Assembly (NCBI RefSeq): GCF_029961025.1
Contig: NZ_JASBVP010000006.1
Span: 186,001 to 250,000 of the forward strand
Source of the DNA: Mycobacterium sp.
GTDB taxonomy: Bacteria > Actinomycetota > Actinomycetes > Mycobacteriales > Mycobacteriaceae
DNA: 64,000 nt
Reading direction: 5' to 3'
How positions within the stretch are numbered: position 1 is the stretch's first letter; each line of letters starts with the position of its first letter. Of this stretch, positions 19,734 through 30,007 are shown in pieces. Position numbers and translations under genes: made by a program. Below the pieces are notes generated by a model, which searched no databases, was not told the origin of the DNA, and saw only the letters and a list, made by a program, of their open reading frames with translations.

Positions 19734-20477
19734 TCACCGGCGGTCGCCCGAACCCTCAACCGGCGGCGAGATGACCACCCAGATCGCTTGGGCGGCCGGG
19801 CTTCCCAGGTCGACGGTGGTGGGGGCGCCGTCGGCCGACTCGATCGCCACCGAGATCATGCCGGCGAACTCGCGGCGGGCCAGAACCTTCAGCCGCGCGT
19901 CCAGGCTGATCCCGACGCTGTCGAAGTATCGCAGCATCTGCGGGTCGGCATCGGAGATTCGGGCCACCGTTGCGGTGTCGCCGTCGCGGCAGAGCCAAAG
20001 CTGCCGTGCCGGCGGGGTGAGCAGCCGCCCGTCGGACGCCGGGATCGGGTCGCCGTGCGGGTCGCGCCGCGGGAACCCTAACTTCGCGTCGATTCGCGCC
20101 AACAGCCGATCGGATACCGCGTGTTCGAGCACCTCGGCCTCGTCGTGCACCTCGTCCCAGCGGTAACCGAGCTCGTTGACCAGAAAGGTCTCCAGCAGAC
20201 GGTGCCGGCGGACCATCGCCAGCGCGGCGCGCCGCCCGGATTCGGTCAGCGTCACCGCGCCGTATTTCTCGTGGTCGACCAGACCCTGCTCGGCGAGCTT
20301 ACGGACGGACTCCGAGGCGGTGCTGGCCGACACCCCGATCTTCTCGGCCAGCATCTTGGTGCTGACCTTTTCCAGTGACCACTCCTGCGCGGTCCAGATG
20401 ACCTTCAGATAGTCCTGGGCAACCGCGGTGAGACCGCCGGGCTCGTCATCAGGGCTCACACCCGGAAGTTTAGGCAT
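19734..20477 (-). CDS. mntR: DtxR-family metal-dependent repressor (MntR/SirR)
   Basis: The protein has 247 residues. An N-terminal winged helix (YLKVIWTAQEWSLEKVSTKM, then STASESVRKLAEQGLVDHE) is followed by the metal-binding/dimerisation region with RHRLLETFLVNELG, DEVHDEAEVLEHAVSD and FPRRDPHGDPIP. A C-terminal SH3-like FeoA domain ends it. These are the signatures of DtxR-like repressors. The position next to truB and ribF matches Rv2788 (SirR/MntR), which controls manganese uptake in M. tuberculosis. Metal specificity here is by homology. It is convergent with truB, and its start faces ribF across a 135-base gap. Confidence 0.92.
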   Translation of the reverse strand: MPKLPGVSPDDEPGGLTAVAQDYLKVIWTAQEWSLEKVSTKMLAEKIGVSASTASESVRKLAEQGLVDHEKYGAVTLTESGRRAALAMVRRHRLLETFLVNELGYRWDEVHDEAEVLEHAVSDRLLARIDAKLGFPRRDPHGDPIPASDGRLLTPPARQLWLCRDGDTATVARISDADPQMLRYFDSVGISLDARLKVLARREFAGMISVAIESADGAPTTVDLGSPAAQAIWVVISPPVEGSGDRR

Positions 20478-20612
20478 CGATCACCTGGTCTGGGACGCCA
20501 CGGCGTGCCGCTGCAATCCGTGGGGGCCGGGCGATCCGCGTCACCGCCCGGGTGTGCGGGGCCCGGCGATCCGTGCCCCGAGCGCCACCGGCCACCGCCG
20601 TAGGCTGGCGTT

Positions 20613-21587
20613 GTGCAACGGTGGCGGGGACAAGACGAGATCCCCACGGACTGGGGCAGATGTGTACTGACCATCGGCGTTTTCGACGGCGTGCACCGCG
20701 GACACGCCGAGCTGATCGCACACGCGGTGAAAGCCGGACGGATGCGCGGGGTGCCGACGGTGTTGATGACCTTCGACCCGCACCCGATGGAGGTGGTCTT
20801 CCCCGGCAGCCACCCGGCGCAGCTGACCACGTTGACCCGCCGCGCCGAGCTGGTCGAGGAATTGGGCATCGACGTCTTTTTTGTGATGCCGTTTACCGCC
20901 GATTTCATGAAGCTCACACCGGAGCGCTACATCCACGAGCTGCTGGTCGAGCGGCTGCACGTGCTGGAAGTCGTGGTCGGCGAGAACTTCACGTTCGGCA
21001 AAAAGGCCGCAGGCACCGTCGATACGCTGCGCCGGGCCGGTGAGCGTTTCGGGTTCGCGGTGGAATCGGTGTCGCTGGTGGCAGAGCGCTATGACAGCGA
21101 AGTGGTCACGTTCTCCTCGACCTACATCCGGGCCTGCGTGGACGCCGGTGACGTGGTGGCGGCCGCCGAGGCCCTGGGTCGTCCCCACCGTGTCGAAGGC
21201 GTCGTGGTCCGCGGCGACCGGCGGGGCACCCAGTTGGGCTTTCCCACCGCTAACGTGGCCCCCCCGATGTACTCGGCCATCCCGGCCGACGGGGTCTACG
21301 CCGCCTGGTTCACCGTGCTGGGCCACGGGCCGGTGACCGGCACCGTGGTCCCGGGCAAGCGTTATCCGGCGGCGGTTTCAATCGGCACCAACCCGACCTT
21401 TTCCGGGCGCACCCGCACCGTCGAGGCGTTCGTGCTCGATGCCACCGCCGACCTCTACGGGCAGCATGTGGCGTTGGACTTCGTCGCGCGCATCCGCGGA
21501 CAGCGGAAATTCGACTCGGTGGATGAGCTCATCGCCGCAATGGCCGCGGACACCGAGCGGGCCCGCGCCCTGCTCTCGTCCCGGTGA
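20613..21587 (+). CDS. ribF: Bifunctional riboflavin kinase/FAD synthetase RibF
   Basis: The 324-residue protein has an N-terminal adenylyltransferase domain with [20 protein letters not shown] and [11 protein letters not shown], and [13 protein letters not shown]. The C-terminal flavokinase domain has [21 protein letters not shown] and [20 protein letters not shown]. It converts riboflavin to FMN and FAD in the cytoplasm. Start is a GTG at 20613 (VQRWRGQDE). It is followed after 130 bases by rpsO, the usual neighbour order in mycobacteria. Confidence 0.95.
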   Translation: MQRWRGQDEIPTDWGRCVLTIGVFDGVHRGHAELIAHAVKAGRMRGVPTVLMTFDPHPMEVVFPGSHPAQLTTLTRRAELVEELGIDVFFVMPFTADFMKLTPERYIHELLVERLHVLEVVVGENFTFGKKAAGTVDTLRRAGERFGFAVESVSLVAERYDSEVVTFSSTYIRACVDAGDVVAAAEALGRPHRVEGVVVRGDRRGTQLGFPTANVAPPMYSAIPADGVYAAWFTVLGHGPVTGTVVPGKRYPAAVSIGTNPTFSGRTRTVEAFVLDATADLYGQHVALDFVARIRGQRKFDSVDELIAAMAADTERARALLSSR

Positions 21588-21717
21588 CATCGGCGGCGTG
21601 CGCACCGGGAGCACCGCCGGCCCGCTGCTAGACTTTCGGCGAAACGGAGCGTGCTGCGGTTCGCGGCGGCCGCATCCCGAACCCCAGGTTTCGCGGACCG
21701 ATAGATGGAGATTCCCC

Positions 21718-21987
21718 GTGGCGCTGACAGCCGAGCAGAAAAAAGAAATCCTGAGCCAGTTCGGCTTGCACGATACCGATACCGGGTCACCGGAGGCGCA
21801 GGTCGCCCTGCTGACCAAGCGGATCGCCGACCTCACCGAGCACCTCAAGGTGCACAAGCACGACCACCACTCGCGGCGGGGGTTGCTGCTGCTGGTGGGG
21901 CGGCGGCGCCGGTTGCTGAAGTATGTGGCCCGCATCGATGTGGAGCGGTACCGCTCACTGATCGAGCGGCTGGGTCTGCGCCGCTGA
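21718..21987 (+). CDS. rpsO: 30S ribosomal protein S15
   Basis: This 89-residue protein (GTG at 21718) has the complete S15 sequence pattern: [54 protein letters not shown] and [15 protein letters not shown]. It binds the central domain of 16S rRNA early in 30S assembly. The frame is open upstream into ribF's tail, but the GTG is supported by GGAGATTCCCC before it. It stands about 330 bases before pnp. Confidence 0.97.
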   Translation: MALTAEQKKEILSQFGLHDTDTGSPEAQVALLTKRIADLTEHLKVHKHDHHSRRGLLLLVGRRRRLLKYVARIDVERYRSLIERLGLRR

Positions 21988-22317
21988 CGCCCGGCCGCCG
22001 CACGGCGCAAAACCGGCAGGTAGCCGTGTAGAGTGGGGGCATTCTGGGTCGGATCGGCCCGAGAATGGTGCGGCATGCGCGGCCTGCGTGTGCCGTTCCG
22101 GCGTGTCACGAACAGGAAAGGCTCAGTCTGGATCGGGGTCTGTATCGGGCGGTCTTCGGTAGTAGCTGCCGGGCGCTCCAAAACGGGGCAGGCCGGCAGC
22201 TTCGATCGACGGCCGTAACCGTTGCAGGCCGGACGGCTGCAGATTTCCTGGAACACCTGCGGGTTGTGCGTGACGACGCAAAACAGCTCAATACCCAGAG
22301 AGGCCCCACGGACGTCC
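21988..22317. other. Long rpsO-pnp intergenic region; no lppU
   Basis: About 330 bases without a supported gene. In H37Rv a lipoprotein gene (lppU, Rv2784c) lies between rpsO and the PNPase gene. No lipobox or lipoprotein-like frame is visible here on either strand. The segment should hold the pnp promoter and leader. A 60-codon plus-strand frame at 22033-22218 has no family resemblance, so I do not call it. Confidence 0.6.
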
Positions 22318-24600
22318 ATGTCTGTAGCTGAAATCGACCCCGGCGTGTTCGAATCAACCGCCGTCATCGACAACGGGAGCTTCGGCACCCGCACCATCCG
22401 TTTTGAGACCGGCCGGCTGGCCCGGCAGGCCACCGGTTCGGTCGTGGCCTACCTTGACGACGAGAACATGCTGCTGTCGGCGACCACCGCCAGCAAGACC
22501 CCCAAGGAGCAGTTCGACTTCTTCCCGCTGACGGTCGACGTCGAGGAGCGCATGTATGCCGCCGGCCGCATCCCGGGATCCTTCTTCCGGCGTGAAGGCC
22601 GCCCGTCCAACGACGCGATTCTGACCTGCCGGCTCATCGACCGCCCGCTGCGCCCGTCGTTCGTGGAGGGGCTGCGTAACGAGATCCAAATCGTGGTGAC
22701 GATCCTGAGCCTGGATCCCAACGAGCTCTACGACGTGCTGGCGGTCAACGCCGCCTCGGCCTCCACCCAGCTGGCCGGGCTGCCGTTCTCCGGGCCGATC
22801 GGCGGGGTGCGGGTGGCGCTCATCGACGGCACCTGGGTCGCGTTTCCCACGGTCGAGCAGCTCGAGCGGGCGGTGTTCGACATGGTGGTGGCCGGCCGGG
22901 TGACGGACACGACCGGCGCCGACGGCCAGCCCGATGTGGCGATCATGATGGTGGAAGCCGAGGCCACCGAAAACGTCATCGACCTCATCGGGGCGGGTGC
23001 CCAAGCGCCGACCGAAAGCGTTGTCGCCCAAGGTCTGGAAGCGGCGAAGCCGTTCATCGCCACCTTGTGTGCCGCGCAGCGGGAACTCGCCGGGGTAGCC
23101 GGTAAGCCCACCGGGGAATACCCGCTTTTTCCCGACTACGGTGACGACGTGTATGCCGCGGTGTCCTCGGCGGCCGCCGAGGAGCTGGCCGCCGCCCTGA
23201 CCATCACCGGCAAGACCGAACGCAACAACCGCACCGGTGAGATCAAAGCCGAGGTGCTCGAACGGCTCGCCGAGGCCTATCCCGGGCGGGAGCGGGAGAT
23301 CAGCGCGGCGTTTCGCGCGCTGACCAAAAAGCTGGTGCGCCAGCGTATCCTGACCGACCATTTCCGCATCGACGGTCGCGGCGTCACCGACATTCGCGCG
23401 CTGTCGGCCGAGGTCGCGGTGGTGCCGCGGGCGCACGGCAGCGCGTTGTTCGAGCGTGGCGAGACCCAGATCCTCGGCGTGACCACGCTCGACATGATCA
23501 AAATGGCTCAGCAGATCGACTCGCTGGGACCGGAGACCACCAAGCGCTACATGCACCACTACAACTTCCCGCCGTTCTCCACCGGCGAAACCGGCCGGAT
23601 CGGCTCCCCCAAGCGCCGCGAGATCGGCCACGGCGCGCTGGCGGAACGAGCGCTGGTCCCGGTGCTGCCCAGTCTTGAGGAGTTCCCCTACGCCATCCGC
23701 CAGGTGTCGGAAGCCTTGGGCTCCAACGGCTCGACGTCGATGGGGTCGGTGTGCGCCTCCACCCTGGCGCTGCTCAACGCCGGGGTGCCGCTCAAGGCGC
23801 CGGTGGCCGGCATCGCGATGGGTCTGGTGTCTGACGACGTCGAACTTCCCGGCGGCGGGACCGAGCGCCGCTTCGTCACCCTGACCGACATCCTGGGGGC
23901 GGAAGACGCGTTCGGCGACATGGACTTCAAGGTCGCCGGTACTCGCGATTTCGTCACCGCGTTGCAGCTGGACACCAAGCTCGACGGGATTCCATCGCAG
24001 GTGCTGGCCGGGGCGCTTGCGCAGGCCCGGGATGCCCGGCTCACCATCCTGGACGTGATGGCCCAGGCGATCGACAAGCCCGACGAGATGAGCCCGTACG
24101 CCCCGCGGGTCACCACCATCAAGGTGCCGGTCGACAAGATCGGCGAGGTCATCGGGCCCAAGGGCAAGATCATCAACGCGATCACCGAGGAGACCGGCGC
24201 GCAGATCTCCATCGAGGACGACGGCACGGTGTACGTCGGCGCCGCCGACGGGGCGTCGGCGCAGGCCGCCATCGAGCGGATCAACGCCATCGCCAACCCG
24301 CAGTTGCCCACGGTCGGGGAGCGATACCTGGGAACCGTCGTTAAGACCACCGAATTCGGTGCATTCGTGTCGTTGCTGCCGGGCCGTGACGGTCTGGTGC
24401 ACATTTCCAAGCTCGGCAAGGGCAAGCGTATCGCCAGGGTCGAGGACGTCGTCAACGTCGGCGACAAGCTGCGGGTGGAGATCGCCGACATCGATAAACG
24501 CGGCAAGATCTCGTTGGTGTTGGTCCCCGAATCGGCTCCGGACGCGGACTCTGCCGACGGTGAAGCCGCGCCGGCCGATGCCGCGACGACCCGCGGCTAG
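22318..24600 (+). CDS. pnp: Polyribonucleotide nucleotidyltransferase (PNPase, GpsI)
   Basis: From the ATG at 22318 the protein has 760 residues. The first RNase PH core domain begins [18 protein letters not shown] helical linker follows, then the second core with [13 protein letters not shown] and the catalytic region FDF-equivalent [17 protein letters not shown] domain ([16 protein letters not shown]) and an S1 domain ([17 protein letters not shown]) complete the architecture. It degrades or polymerises RNA in a phosphate-dependent manner. The upstream in-frame extension to 22222 lacks conserved text. The 3' end overlaps the pepR start by 23 bases. Confidence 0.96.
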   Translation: MSVAEIDPGVFESTAVIDNGSFGTRTIRFETGRLARQATGSVVAYLDDENMLLSATTASKTPKEQFDFFPLTVDVEERMYAAGRIPGSFFRREGRPSNDAILTCRLIDRPLRPSFVEGLRNEIQIVVTILSLDPNELYDVLAVNAASASTQLAGLPFSGPIGGVRVALIDGTWVAFPTVEQLERAVFDMVVAGRVTDTTGADGQPDVAIMMVEAEATENVIDLIGAGAQAPTESVVAQGLEAAKPFIATLCAAQRELAGVAGKPTGEYPLFPDYGDDVYAAVSSAAAEELAAALTITGKTERNNRTGEIKAEVLERLAEAYPGREREISAAFRALTKKLVRQRILTDHFRIDGRGVTDIRALSAEVAVVPRAHGSALFERGETQILGVTTLDMIKMAQQIDSLGPETTKRYMHHYNFPPFSTGETGRIGSPKRREIGHGALAERALVPVLPSLEEFPYAIRQVSEALGSNGSTSMGSVCASTLALLNAGVPLKAPVAGIAMGLVSDDVELPGGGTERRFVTLTDILGAEDAFGDMDFKVAGTRDFVTALQLDTKLDGIPSQVLAGALAQARDARLTILDVMAQAIDKPDEMSPYAPRVTTIKVPVDKIGEVIGPKGKIINAITEETGAQISIEDDGTVYVGAADGASAQAAIERINAIANPQLPTVGERYLGTVVKTTEFGAFVSLLPGRDGLVHISKLGKGKRIARVEDVVNVGDKLRVEIADIDKRGKISLVLVPESAPDADSADGEAAPADAATTRG

Positions 24601-25927
24601 GCCCGGCGCCTTACGGCACAGCGCCGGGGCCGGGGCCGATCAAACGGCCGCGGTGCGCCGCACCACGTTGCCGGGCGGGTTGCGGGTGGTCACCGAGCGG
24701 GTGCCCGCGGTGCATTCCGCGTCGGTCGGGGTGTGGATCGGCGTGGGATCACGCGACGAGGGCGCCACGGTCGCCGGGGCGGCGCACTTCCTCGAGCATT
24801 TGCTGTTCAAGGCGACCCCGACCCGCACCGCGGTGGACATCGCACAGGCGGTGGATGCCGTGGGCGGGGAGCTGAACGCCTTCACCGCCAGGGAACACAC
24901 CTGCTATTACGCGCATGTCCTCGATACCGATCTGCAGCTGGCCGTCGATCTGGTCGCCGACGTGGTGCTCAACGGCCGTTGCCGACCCGAGGACGTCGAG
25001 TTGGAACGCGACGTCGTCCTCGAGGAGATCGCCATGCGCGACGATGACCCTGAAGACGCGGTGGCCGACTTGTTCCTGGCCGCGCTGTTCGGTGAGCACC
25101 CCATCGGCCGTCCGGTGATCGGCACCGTGCAATCCGTGTCGGCGATCACGCAAACCCAGCTGCATTCGTTTCACAAACGCCGCTACACGCCCGAGCGGAT
25201 GGTCGTGGCGGTGGCCGGCAACGTCGACCACGACGAAGTGGTCGGGTTGGTGCGTGAGCACTTCGGGCCGCGCTTGGTCCGGGGCCGACGGCCGGTGGCA
25301 CCGCGCAAAGGGGCCGGCCGGGTGCCGGGCCGTCCCGGGTTGACGATGGTGAGCCGGGACGCCGACCAGACGCATGTGTCCCTGGGGGTACGCACACCGG
25401 GACGTCATTGGCAACACCGCTGGGCGCTGTCGGTGCTGCACACCGCGCTGGGCGGGGGATTGAGTTCGCGGCTGTTCCAGGAAGTCCGTGAGTCCCGCGG
25501 TCTAGCGTACTCGGTCTACTCGTCGCTGGACGTCTTCGCCGACAGCGGGGCGCTGTCGGTGTATGCCGCATGCCTGCCCGACCGGTTCGCCGATGTGATA
25601 ACCGTGATCACGAAGGTGCTCGAATCTGTTGCGCGCGACGGGATCACCGAGAAGGAGTGCCGGATCGCCAAGGGCTCGCTACGCGGCGGATTGGTGCTGG
25701 GCCTGGAAGACTCGAGCGCACGGATGAACCGCATCGGCCGCAACGAGCTGAATTATGGGGAGCATCGCAGCATCGAGCGCACGTTGCGGCAGATCGACGA
25801 GGTAACCGTGGAGGAAGTCAATGCGGTCGCTCGCCGACTGCTGAACAAGTGCTACGGTGCTGCCGTCCTCGGTCCGCACGAGTCCAAGCGGTCTCTGCCC
25901 CAACAACTTCGGATGATTGTACGGTAG
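24578..25927 (+). CDS. pepR: M16-family zinc protease PepR
   Basis: From the ATG at 24578 the protein has 449 residues. The inverted zinc motif HFLEH (about 70-74), followed about 75 residues later by [20 protein letters not shown] with the third ligand, defines the pitrilysin/M16B family. The second half has the non-catalytic homologous domain ([21 protein letters not shown]). Family members are processing peptidases. In M. tuberculosis the homologue is Rv2782c, directly after PNPase as here. The substrate is unknown. Translation coupling with pnp is likely because of the overlap. Confidence 0.93.
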   Translation: MPRRPAARPGALRHSAGAGADQTAAVRRTTLPGGLRVVTERVPAVHSASVGVWIGVGSRDEGATVAGAAHFLEHLLFKATPTRTAVDIAQAVDAVGGELNAFTAREHTCYYAHVLDTDLQLAVDLVADVVLNGRCRPEDVELERDVVLEEIAMRDDDPEDAVADLFLAALFGEHPIGRPVIGTVQSVSAITQTQLHSFHKRRYTPERMVVAVAGNVDHDEVVGLVREHFGPRLVRGRRPVAPRKGAGRVPGRPGLTMVSRDADQTHVSLGVRTPGRHWQHRWALSVLHTALGGGLSSRLFQEVRESRGLAYSVYSSLDVFADSGALSVYAACLPDRFADVITVITKVLESVARDGITEKECRIAKGSLRGGLVLGLEDSSARMNRIGRNELNYGEHRSIERTLRQIDEVTVEEVNAVARRLLNKCYGAAVLGPHESKRSLPQQLRMIVR

Positions 25928-25931
25928 CGCT

Positions 25932-26957
25932 ATGGTATTGGGGTTTTGGGACCTCGCGGTGCCCGTGGTGGGCGCGCCGATGGCCGGTGGTCCGGGAACG
26001 CCGGAACTGGCCGCGGCGGTGTCGAACGCCGGCGGGCTGGGTTTCATCCCCGGGGGGTACGTCAGCCCGCACCGCCTCGCCGACGACATCGCGGCGGCGC
26101 GCGCGACGACCACCGGTCCTATCGGGGTCAATCTGTTCGTGCCCCAACCCAGCGTCGCCGATTACCTGCAGCTGGATTACTATGCTGCGGCGCTCGACGA
26201 GGTTGCCGAGCACTACGGCGTCGAGGTGGGGCAGCCCCGCTTCGGTGACGACGACGGCTGGCAGCGCAAGCTCGAGGTGGTGGCCGACGTCCGGCCGGAG
26301 GTGGTGTCGTTTACCTTCGGTGCCCCACCGCCGGACGTCTTGCGGTGGTTGGGCTCGCTGGGAATCGTGCTGCTGATCACGGTGACGTCGGCCTACGAGG
26401 CCGGTGTGGCCGTGGCCGCCGGTGCCGACGGCCTGGTTGTGCAGGGTCCGGATGCCGGCGGGCATCGCGGCACCTTCGCCCCGGACATGCAGCCCGGCAC
26501 CGAGTCACTGGGTGACCTACTCGACCACATCGGCAGCGCCCATGATGTTCCGCTCATCGCGGCCGGGGGGTTGAGCACCACCGAGGACGTCGCCGGGGTG
26601 TTGCGCCGGGGAGCGGTCGCGGCGCAGATCGGCACCGCGTTGCTGCTCAGCGACGAAGCGGGAACCACCTCCGCGCATCGCGGCGCTCTGCAGCACCCGT
26701 GGTTCACCAGTACGGTTGTCACCCGCGCCTTTTCGGGGCGTTATGCGCGCGGCCTGGAGAACGATTTCACGCGACTTTTCGACAACGTCGCCCCGTTGGG
26801 GTATCCAGAGGTCAACCACATGACCTCGCCGATCCGTGCGGCCGCCGCCGCGCTGGACGACCCGCACGGAATGAGCTTGTGGGCCGGGACCGGATATCGG
26901 GAGGCGTGCAGCGGGCCGGCGGCAGACATCGTGAAAAAGCTTGGGGCGGTGGGATAG
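25932..26957 (+). CDS. Nitronate monooxygenase-like FMN oxidoreductase
   Basis: The 341-residue TIM-barrel protein has the NMO pattern. It has APMAGGPGTPELAAAVSNAG near the N-terminus, GGLGFIPGGYV, then GADGLVVQGPDAGGHRGTF and the FMN phosphate loop PLIAAGGLSTTEDVAGVLRR. It would oxidise alkyl nitronates such as propionate-3-nitronate using FMN. Exact substrate is not shown. Start ATG at 25932 lies four bases after the pepR stop, so the gene belongs to the pnp-pepR unit. It converges with ald, with only 8 bases between the stops. Confidence 0.9.
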   Translation: MVLGFWDLAVPVVGAPMAGGPGTPELAAAVSNAGGLGFIPGGYVSPHRLADDIAAARATTTGPIGVNLFVPQPSVADYLQLDYYAAALDEVAEHYGVEVGQPRFGDDDGWQRKLEVVADVRPEVVSFTFGAPPPDVLRWLGSLGIVLLITVTSAYEAGVAVAAGADGLVVQGPDAGGHRGTFAPDMQPGTESLGDLLDHIGSAHDVPLIAAGGLSTTEDVAGVLRRGAVAAQIGTALLLSDEAGTTSAHRGALQHPWFTSTVVTRAFSGRYARGLENDFTRLFDNVAPLGYPEVNHMTSPIRAAAAALDDPHGMSLWAGTGYREACSGPAADIVKKLGAVG

Positions 26958-26965
26958 CGCCGTTG

Positions 26966-28081
26966 TCAGCGCAGGACGGTGGCCGGGTCGGTGAACGGCA
27001 AACCCAGGTCGCTGGCGACCTGCCGGGACAGCAATGCCCCGTCGTGCGTCGAAAGACCCTTGGCCAGTGCCGGATCCGATCGGCATGCTGTCCGCCAGCC
27101 GTAGTCTGCGAGCTTGATTACATACGGCATGGTGGCGTTGGTCAGCGCGAAAGTCGACGTTTTCGGCACCGCACTGGGCATATTCGTCACGCAATAAAAC
27201 AACGTGTCGTGTACGGGGAAGGTCGGGTGATCGTGGGTGGTGGGGTGCGAGTCTTCAAAGCAGCCACCCTGGTCTATCGCGATGTCCACCAGAACAGCTC
27301 CCGGTTTCATTTGCGCGACAAGAGAATTCGATATCACCTTGGGAGCTTTGGCGCCCGGCACCAGCACAGCGCCGATCACCAGGTCGGCGCGTTTAACCGC
27401 GTCTTCGAGCTCATAGGCCGAGGAGTAGCGAGTGCGCACGGTGCCACCGAACTCGGCGTCGAGCGCGCGAAGTTTATTGATGTTGATGTCGAGAATGGTG
27501 ACGGTGGCTCCCATGCCGCTAGCGACCCGGGCGGCGTTGTAACCCGCCTTGCCGGCGCCCACCACCACGACGTCGGCCGGTTCGACGCCGGGCACCCCGC
27601 CCATCAGCACGCCGCGTCCGCCGTGGGTGCGCATCAGGTGATAGGCGCCGACCTGTGCCGAGAGCCGCCCGGCGACCTCGCTCATCGGGGCGAGCAGCGG
27701 CAGGGTGCCGTCGGCGGTCTGCACCGTTTCCAACGCGATTGACGTTGTGCCCGACGCCAGCAGGGCGTCGGTGCACGCCCGTGAGGCGGCCAGGTGCAGA
27801 AAGGTGAACAAGGTCTGCCCGCGCCGCAGACGGTGGTATTCGGGCGGGGTCGGCTCTTTGACCTTGAGCAACAGCTCGGCTTTCGCCCAGACCTCGTCGG
27901 CGCTGCTGATCAGCTGGGCACCGGCGGCCTTGAAATCCCCGTCGGTGATCGCCGAGCCTTCGCCGGCGCCCGCCTGAATGAGTACCTCGTGGCCGCGGCG
28001 AGTCAGTTCGGCGGTGCCGGCCGGGGTGATGGCCACCCGGAATTCGTTGTTTTTGGTCTCGGTCGGAATCCCGACGCGCAT
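26966..28081 (-). CDS. ald: Alanine dehydrogenase
   Basis: From the ATG at 28081 (MRVGIPTETKNNEFRVAITP) the protein has 371 residues, the normal length. LLLKVKEPTPPEY and TFLHLAAS carry the pyruvate-binding lysine and catalytic histidine. VVVGAGKAGYNAARVASGMGA is the dinucleotide fold. It interconverts L-alanine and pyruvate with NAD(H) (40-kDa antigen homologue in M. tuberculosis). Unlike the frameshifted ald of some M. bovis strains, the gene is intact. An upstream in-frame extension to 28147 runs through the regulatory region. The gene is divergent from an Lrp/AsnC regulator. Confidence 0.96.
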   Translation of the reverse strand: MRVGIPTETKNNEFRVAITPAGTAELTRRGHEVLIQAGAGEGSAITDGDFKAAGAQLISSADEVWAKAELLLKVKEPTPPEYHRLRRGQTLFTFLHLAASRACTDALLASGTTSIALETVQTADGTLPLLAPMSEVAGRLSAQVGAYHLMRTHGGRGVLMGGVPGVEPADVVVVGAGKAGYNAARVASGMGATVTILDININKLRALDAEFGGTVRTRYSSAYELEDAVKRADLVIGAVLVPGAKAPKVISNSLVAQMKPGAVLVDIAIDQGGCFEDSHPTTHDHPTFPVHDTLFYCVTNMPSAVPKTSTFALTNATMPYVIKLADYGWRTACRSDPALAKGLSTHDGALLSRQVASDLGLPFTDPATVLR

Positions 28082-28179
28082 CTTCGCTCCTCGCCAGAAC
28101 TCTGCAGATCCACTACCAGTGTGAAGAACGTTCGATAACTGCGCCAATATCGATGGCGAATATTCTGTAAAGTCGGGAT
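28082..28179. promoter_or_regulatory. Divergent ald / aldR regulatory region
   Basis: The 98 bases between the two ATGs are the only place for both promoters. An inverted element AATAT (28146-28150) / ATATT (28160-28164) surrounds CGATGGCG. The segment is markedly more AT-rich than its surroundings. In M. smegmatis the AldR regulator binds several sites between the same two genes and controls ald in response to alanine. Equivalent binding here is inferred from conserved gene order. Confidence 0.6.
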
Positions 28180-28698
28180 ATGTCTGCTAAGTCAACAGAA
28201 TTGAGCGCTTATCCCGGTGGTTCCGCGAAGAATGTTCGGCCGCCCGCCGAGCTCGATGATGTGGACCGCGACATTCTGAGCGTGCTGCACTCGGATGCCC
28301 GGATCACCAACAGCGCGCTGGCCGCGCGCGTGGGCATCGCGCCGTCGACCTGTCACAGCCGTGTTCGGCGGCTGCTGCACCTCGGTGCCATCCGCGGGTT
28401 TTACGCCGATATCGACCCGGCCGCTGTCGGATTGCCGCTGCAGGCGATGATCTCGGTCAACCTGCAGGCCAGCGCCCGCGGGAAGATCCGCAGCTTTATC
28501 GAGCAGATCCGCTGCCGGCGCCAGGTGATGGAGGTGTACTTCCTTGCGGGGGCCGACGATTTCATCCTGCACGTGGCCGCCCGTGACACCGAGGATCTGC
28601 GTTCCTTCGTGGTCGAGAAGCTCAATGCCGACGCCGACGTCGCCGGCACGAAGACGTCGCTGATCTTCGAGCACCTGCGGGGGGCGGCGCCGATCTAG
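28180..28698 (+). CDS. aldR: Lrp/AsnC-family regulator AldR
   Basis: This 172-residue protein has an N-terminal helix-turn-helix (LDDVDRDILSVLHSDARITN, then LAARVGIAPSTCHSRVRRL) and a C-terminal RAM ligand domain with GFYADIDPAAVGLPLQAMIS and VMEVYFLAGADDFILHVAA. It is the divergent neighbour of ald, as Rv2779c/AldR is. AldR responds to alanine and related amino acids and controls ald expression. The N-terminal 25 residues are a variable polar extension. Confidence 0.92.
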   Translation: MSAKSTELSAYPGGSAKNVRPPAELDDVDRDILSVLHSDARITNSALAARVGIAPSTCHSRVRRLLHLGAIRGFYADIDPAAVGLPLQAMISVNLQASARGKIRSFIEQIRCRRQVMEVYFLAGADDFILHVAARDTEDLRSFVVEKLNADADVAGTKTSLIFEHLRGAAPI

Positions 28699-28739
28699 CC
28701 CCGGGTGCCTGCCCACGGTGGCTGCGGGCCGCGGACGGT

Positions 28740-29531
28740 TCAGTCCTTGGGGGCTGCGACGGGCTTGGTGGCGCGGATGATCGCGCCGTGCATCCCGTCG
28801 GCGACTTGGTGGGTGAACGTGACTGAGGCGTCGATGAATCCGGCCGCCGCCAGCCCGTCGAGGTATTCCTGCTTGGACAGGGCTCCGGCGATGCAGCCGA
28901 CATAAGAGCCTCGTTCGGCCCGCTCGGCCGCGCTGAGCCGGTCCTCGGCGACGACGTCGTCGATGCCGATGCGCCCGCCGGGCACCAGGACCCGAAACAT
29001 CTCGGCGAACACCCGGGGCTTGTCCACCGACAGGTTGATCACACAGTTGGAGATCACCACGTCGACGGAGGCGTCGGGCAGCGGGATGTCTTCGATGCTG
29101 CCTTTGCGGAACTCGACGTTGGTGACGCCGGCCTTGGCCTTGTTCGCCTGGGCGAGGGCCAGCATTTCGTCGGTCATGTCGATCCCGTAGGCAAATCCCG
29201 ACGGACCGACCCGCCGCGCCGAGAGCAGCACGTCGATCCCGCCGCCGGAACCCAGGTCGAGCACCCGCTCGCCCGGATGCAGCTCGGCGACCGCGACCGG
29301 GTTGCCGCAACCCAGGCTGGCCGCGAGGGCCTCGGCGGGCAGCTCGGAATGCTCGGCATCGCCGTAGAGCCCGGCCCCGAAGAGGATGCCGACTTCGGCG
29401 GCGTCGCTGGATCCGCAGCAGCTGGCCGCGGTGAGCACATCACCGTTAGTGGCGCCACCGGTTATCGCGGTGGCGGCCGCGGCGTAGCGCTCCCGAACCT
29501 GCTCGCGCAGCTCCGTGTTTTTGGTGGTCAT
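28740..29531 (-). CDS. arsM: Arsenite S-adenosylmethionine methyltransferase ArsM
   Basis: This 263-residue class I methyltransferase has an N-terminal helix with the vicinal cysteines ASCCGSSDAAEVG, the SAM site VLDLGSGGGIDVLLSARRVG, and VDVVISNCVINLSVDKP with the conserved third cysteine. FREVLVPGG-type text (FRVLVPGGRIGIDDVVAED) follows. ArsM converts As(III) to methylated, partly volatile forms. It is divergent from an arsR gene, and the gap holds two copies of an operator-like motif. A second, N-terminally truncated arsM lies 600 bases further on. Confidence 0.93.
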   Translation of the reverse strand: MTTKNTELREQVRERYAAAATAITGGATNGDVLTAASCCGSSDAAEVGILFGAGLYGDAEHSELPAEALAASLGCGNPVAVAELHPGERVLDLGSGGGIDVLLSARRVGPSGFAYGIDMTDEMLALAQANKAKAGVTNVEFRKGSIEDIPLPDASVDVVISNCVINLSVDKPRVFAEMFRVLVPGGRIGIDDVVAEDRLSAAERAERGSYVGCIAGALSKQEYLDGLAAAGFIDASVTFTHQVADGMHGAIIRATKPVAAPKD

Positions 29532-29547
29532 CCCAACCTCTCAATCC

Positions 29548-29603
29548 ATCGATAGTTGTCTATGCGATAAGGAAGGATGCATCACCCATCGATATTTGTC
29601 AAT
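29548..29603. promoter_or_regulatory. Two ArsR operator-like sites between arsM and arsR
   Basis: ATCGATAGTTGTC at 29548-29560 and ATCGATATTTGTCAAT at 29588-29603 share the pattern ATCGATAnnTGTC, about 40 bases apart. The same pattern recurs at the other two promoter regions of the arsenic cluster. The sites sit between divergent arsM and arsR, close to both start codons, as expected for an ArsR-type repressor. Binding is inferred. Confidence 0.6.
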
Positions 29604-29623
29604 AAGTGTGCCAGAATGCCGCT

Positions 29624-30007
29624 ATGACCCGTTACGCCACCACCACCCCCGCCGCCGGCTCGCTGTTGATCGCCGACTCGGCGGCGTGCTGCCGTCCGAT
29701 CACCGGCGGGGTGCTGGATAGCGCGACCGCCCAACGGCTGGCGGGGGTGCTTCGGGCGCTGGGGGAACCGACCCGGCTGCGGCTGGTGTCGATGATCGCC
29801 ACGCGGCCGGGCGCCGAGGCGTGCGTATGCGAGCTGACCGACCCGGTGGGGCTGTCGCAGCCGACCGTCTCGCACCACCTGAAAGTGCTTGTCGAGGCCG
29901 GGCTGCTGGAGCGGGAGCAGCGTGGCAAGTGGGCGTACTACCGCGTCGTTCCGGGTGTGCTGGACGCGCTGGCCGACGTGCTGGCCGGCGCGAGCCGCAG
30001 GCGCTGA
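29624..30007 (+). CDS. arsR: ArsR-family repressor (arsenic-responsive), copy 1
   Basis: The protein has 127 residues, starting at ATG 29624 directly after an operator-like motif. The winged helix contains LRALGEPTRLRLVSMIA, ACVCELTDPVGLSQPTVSHH and WAYYRVVPGVLDALADVL. The CVC pair in the DNA-recognition region is the As(III)-binding signature of ArsR. An N-terminal CC pair (SAACCRP) may add further ligands. It should repress arsM and itself and release DNA on binding arsenite. Inducer specificity is inferred from the cysteines and from the neighbours. Confidence 0.88.
   Translation: MTRYATTTPAAGSLLIADSAACCRPITGGVLDSATAQRLAGVLRALGEPTRLRLVSMIATRPGAEACVCELTDPVGLSQPTVSHHLKVLVEAGLLEREQRGKWAYYRVVPGVLDALADVLAGASRRR

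Noticed and set aside
22354..24402. A 682-codon open frame antisense to pnp
   Set aside because: Its text is low-complexity, rich in Gly/Asp/His/Arg, as always arises opposite a GC-rich coding sequence. The plus strand encodes an unmistakable PNPase.
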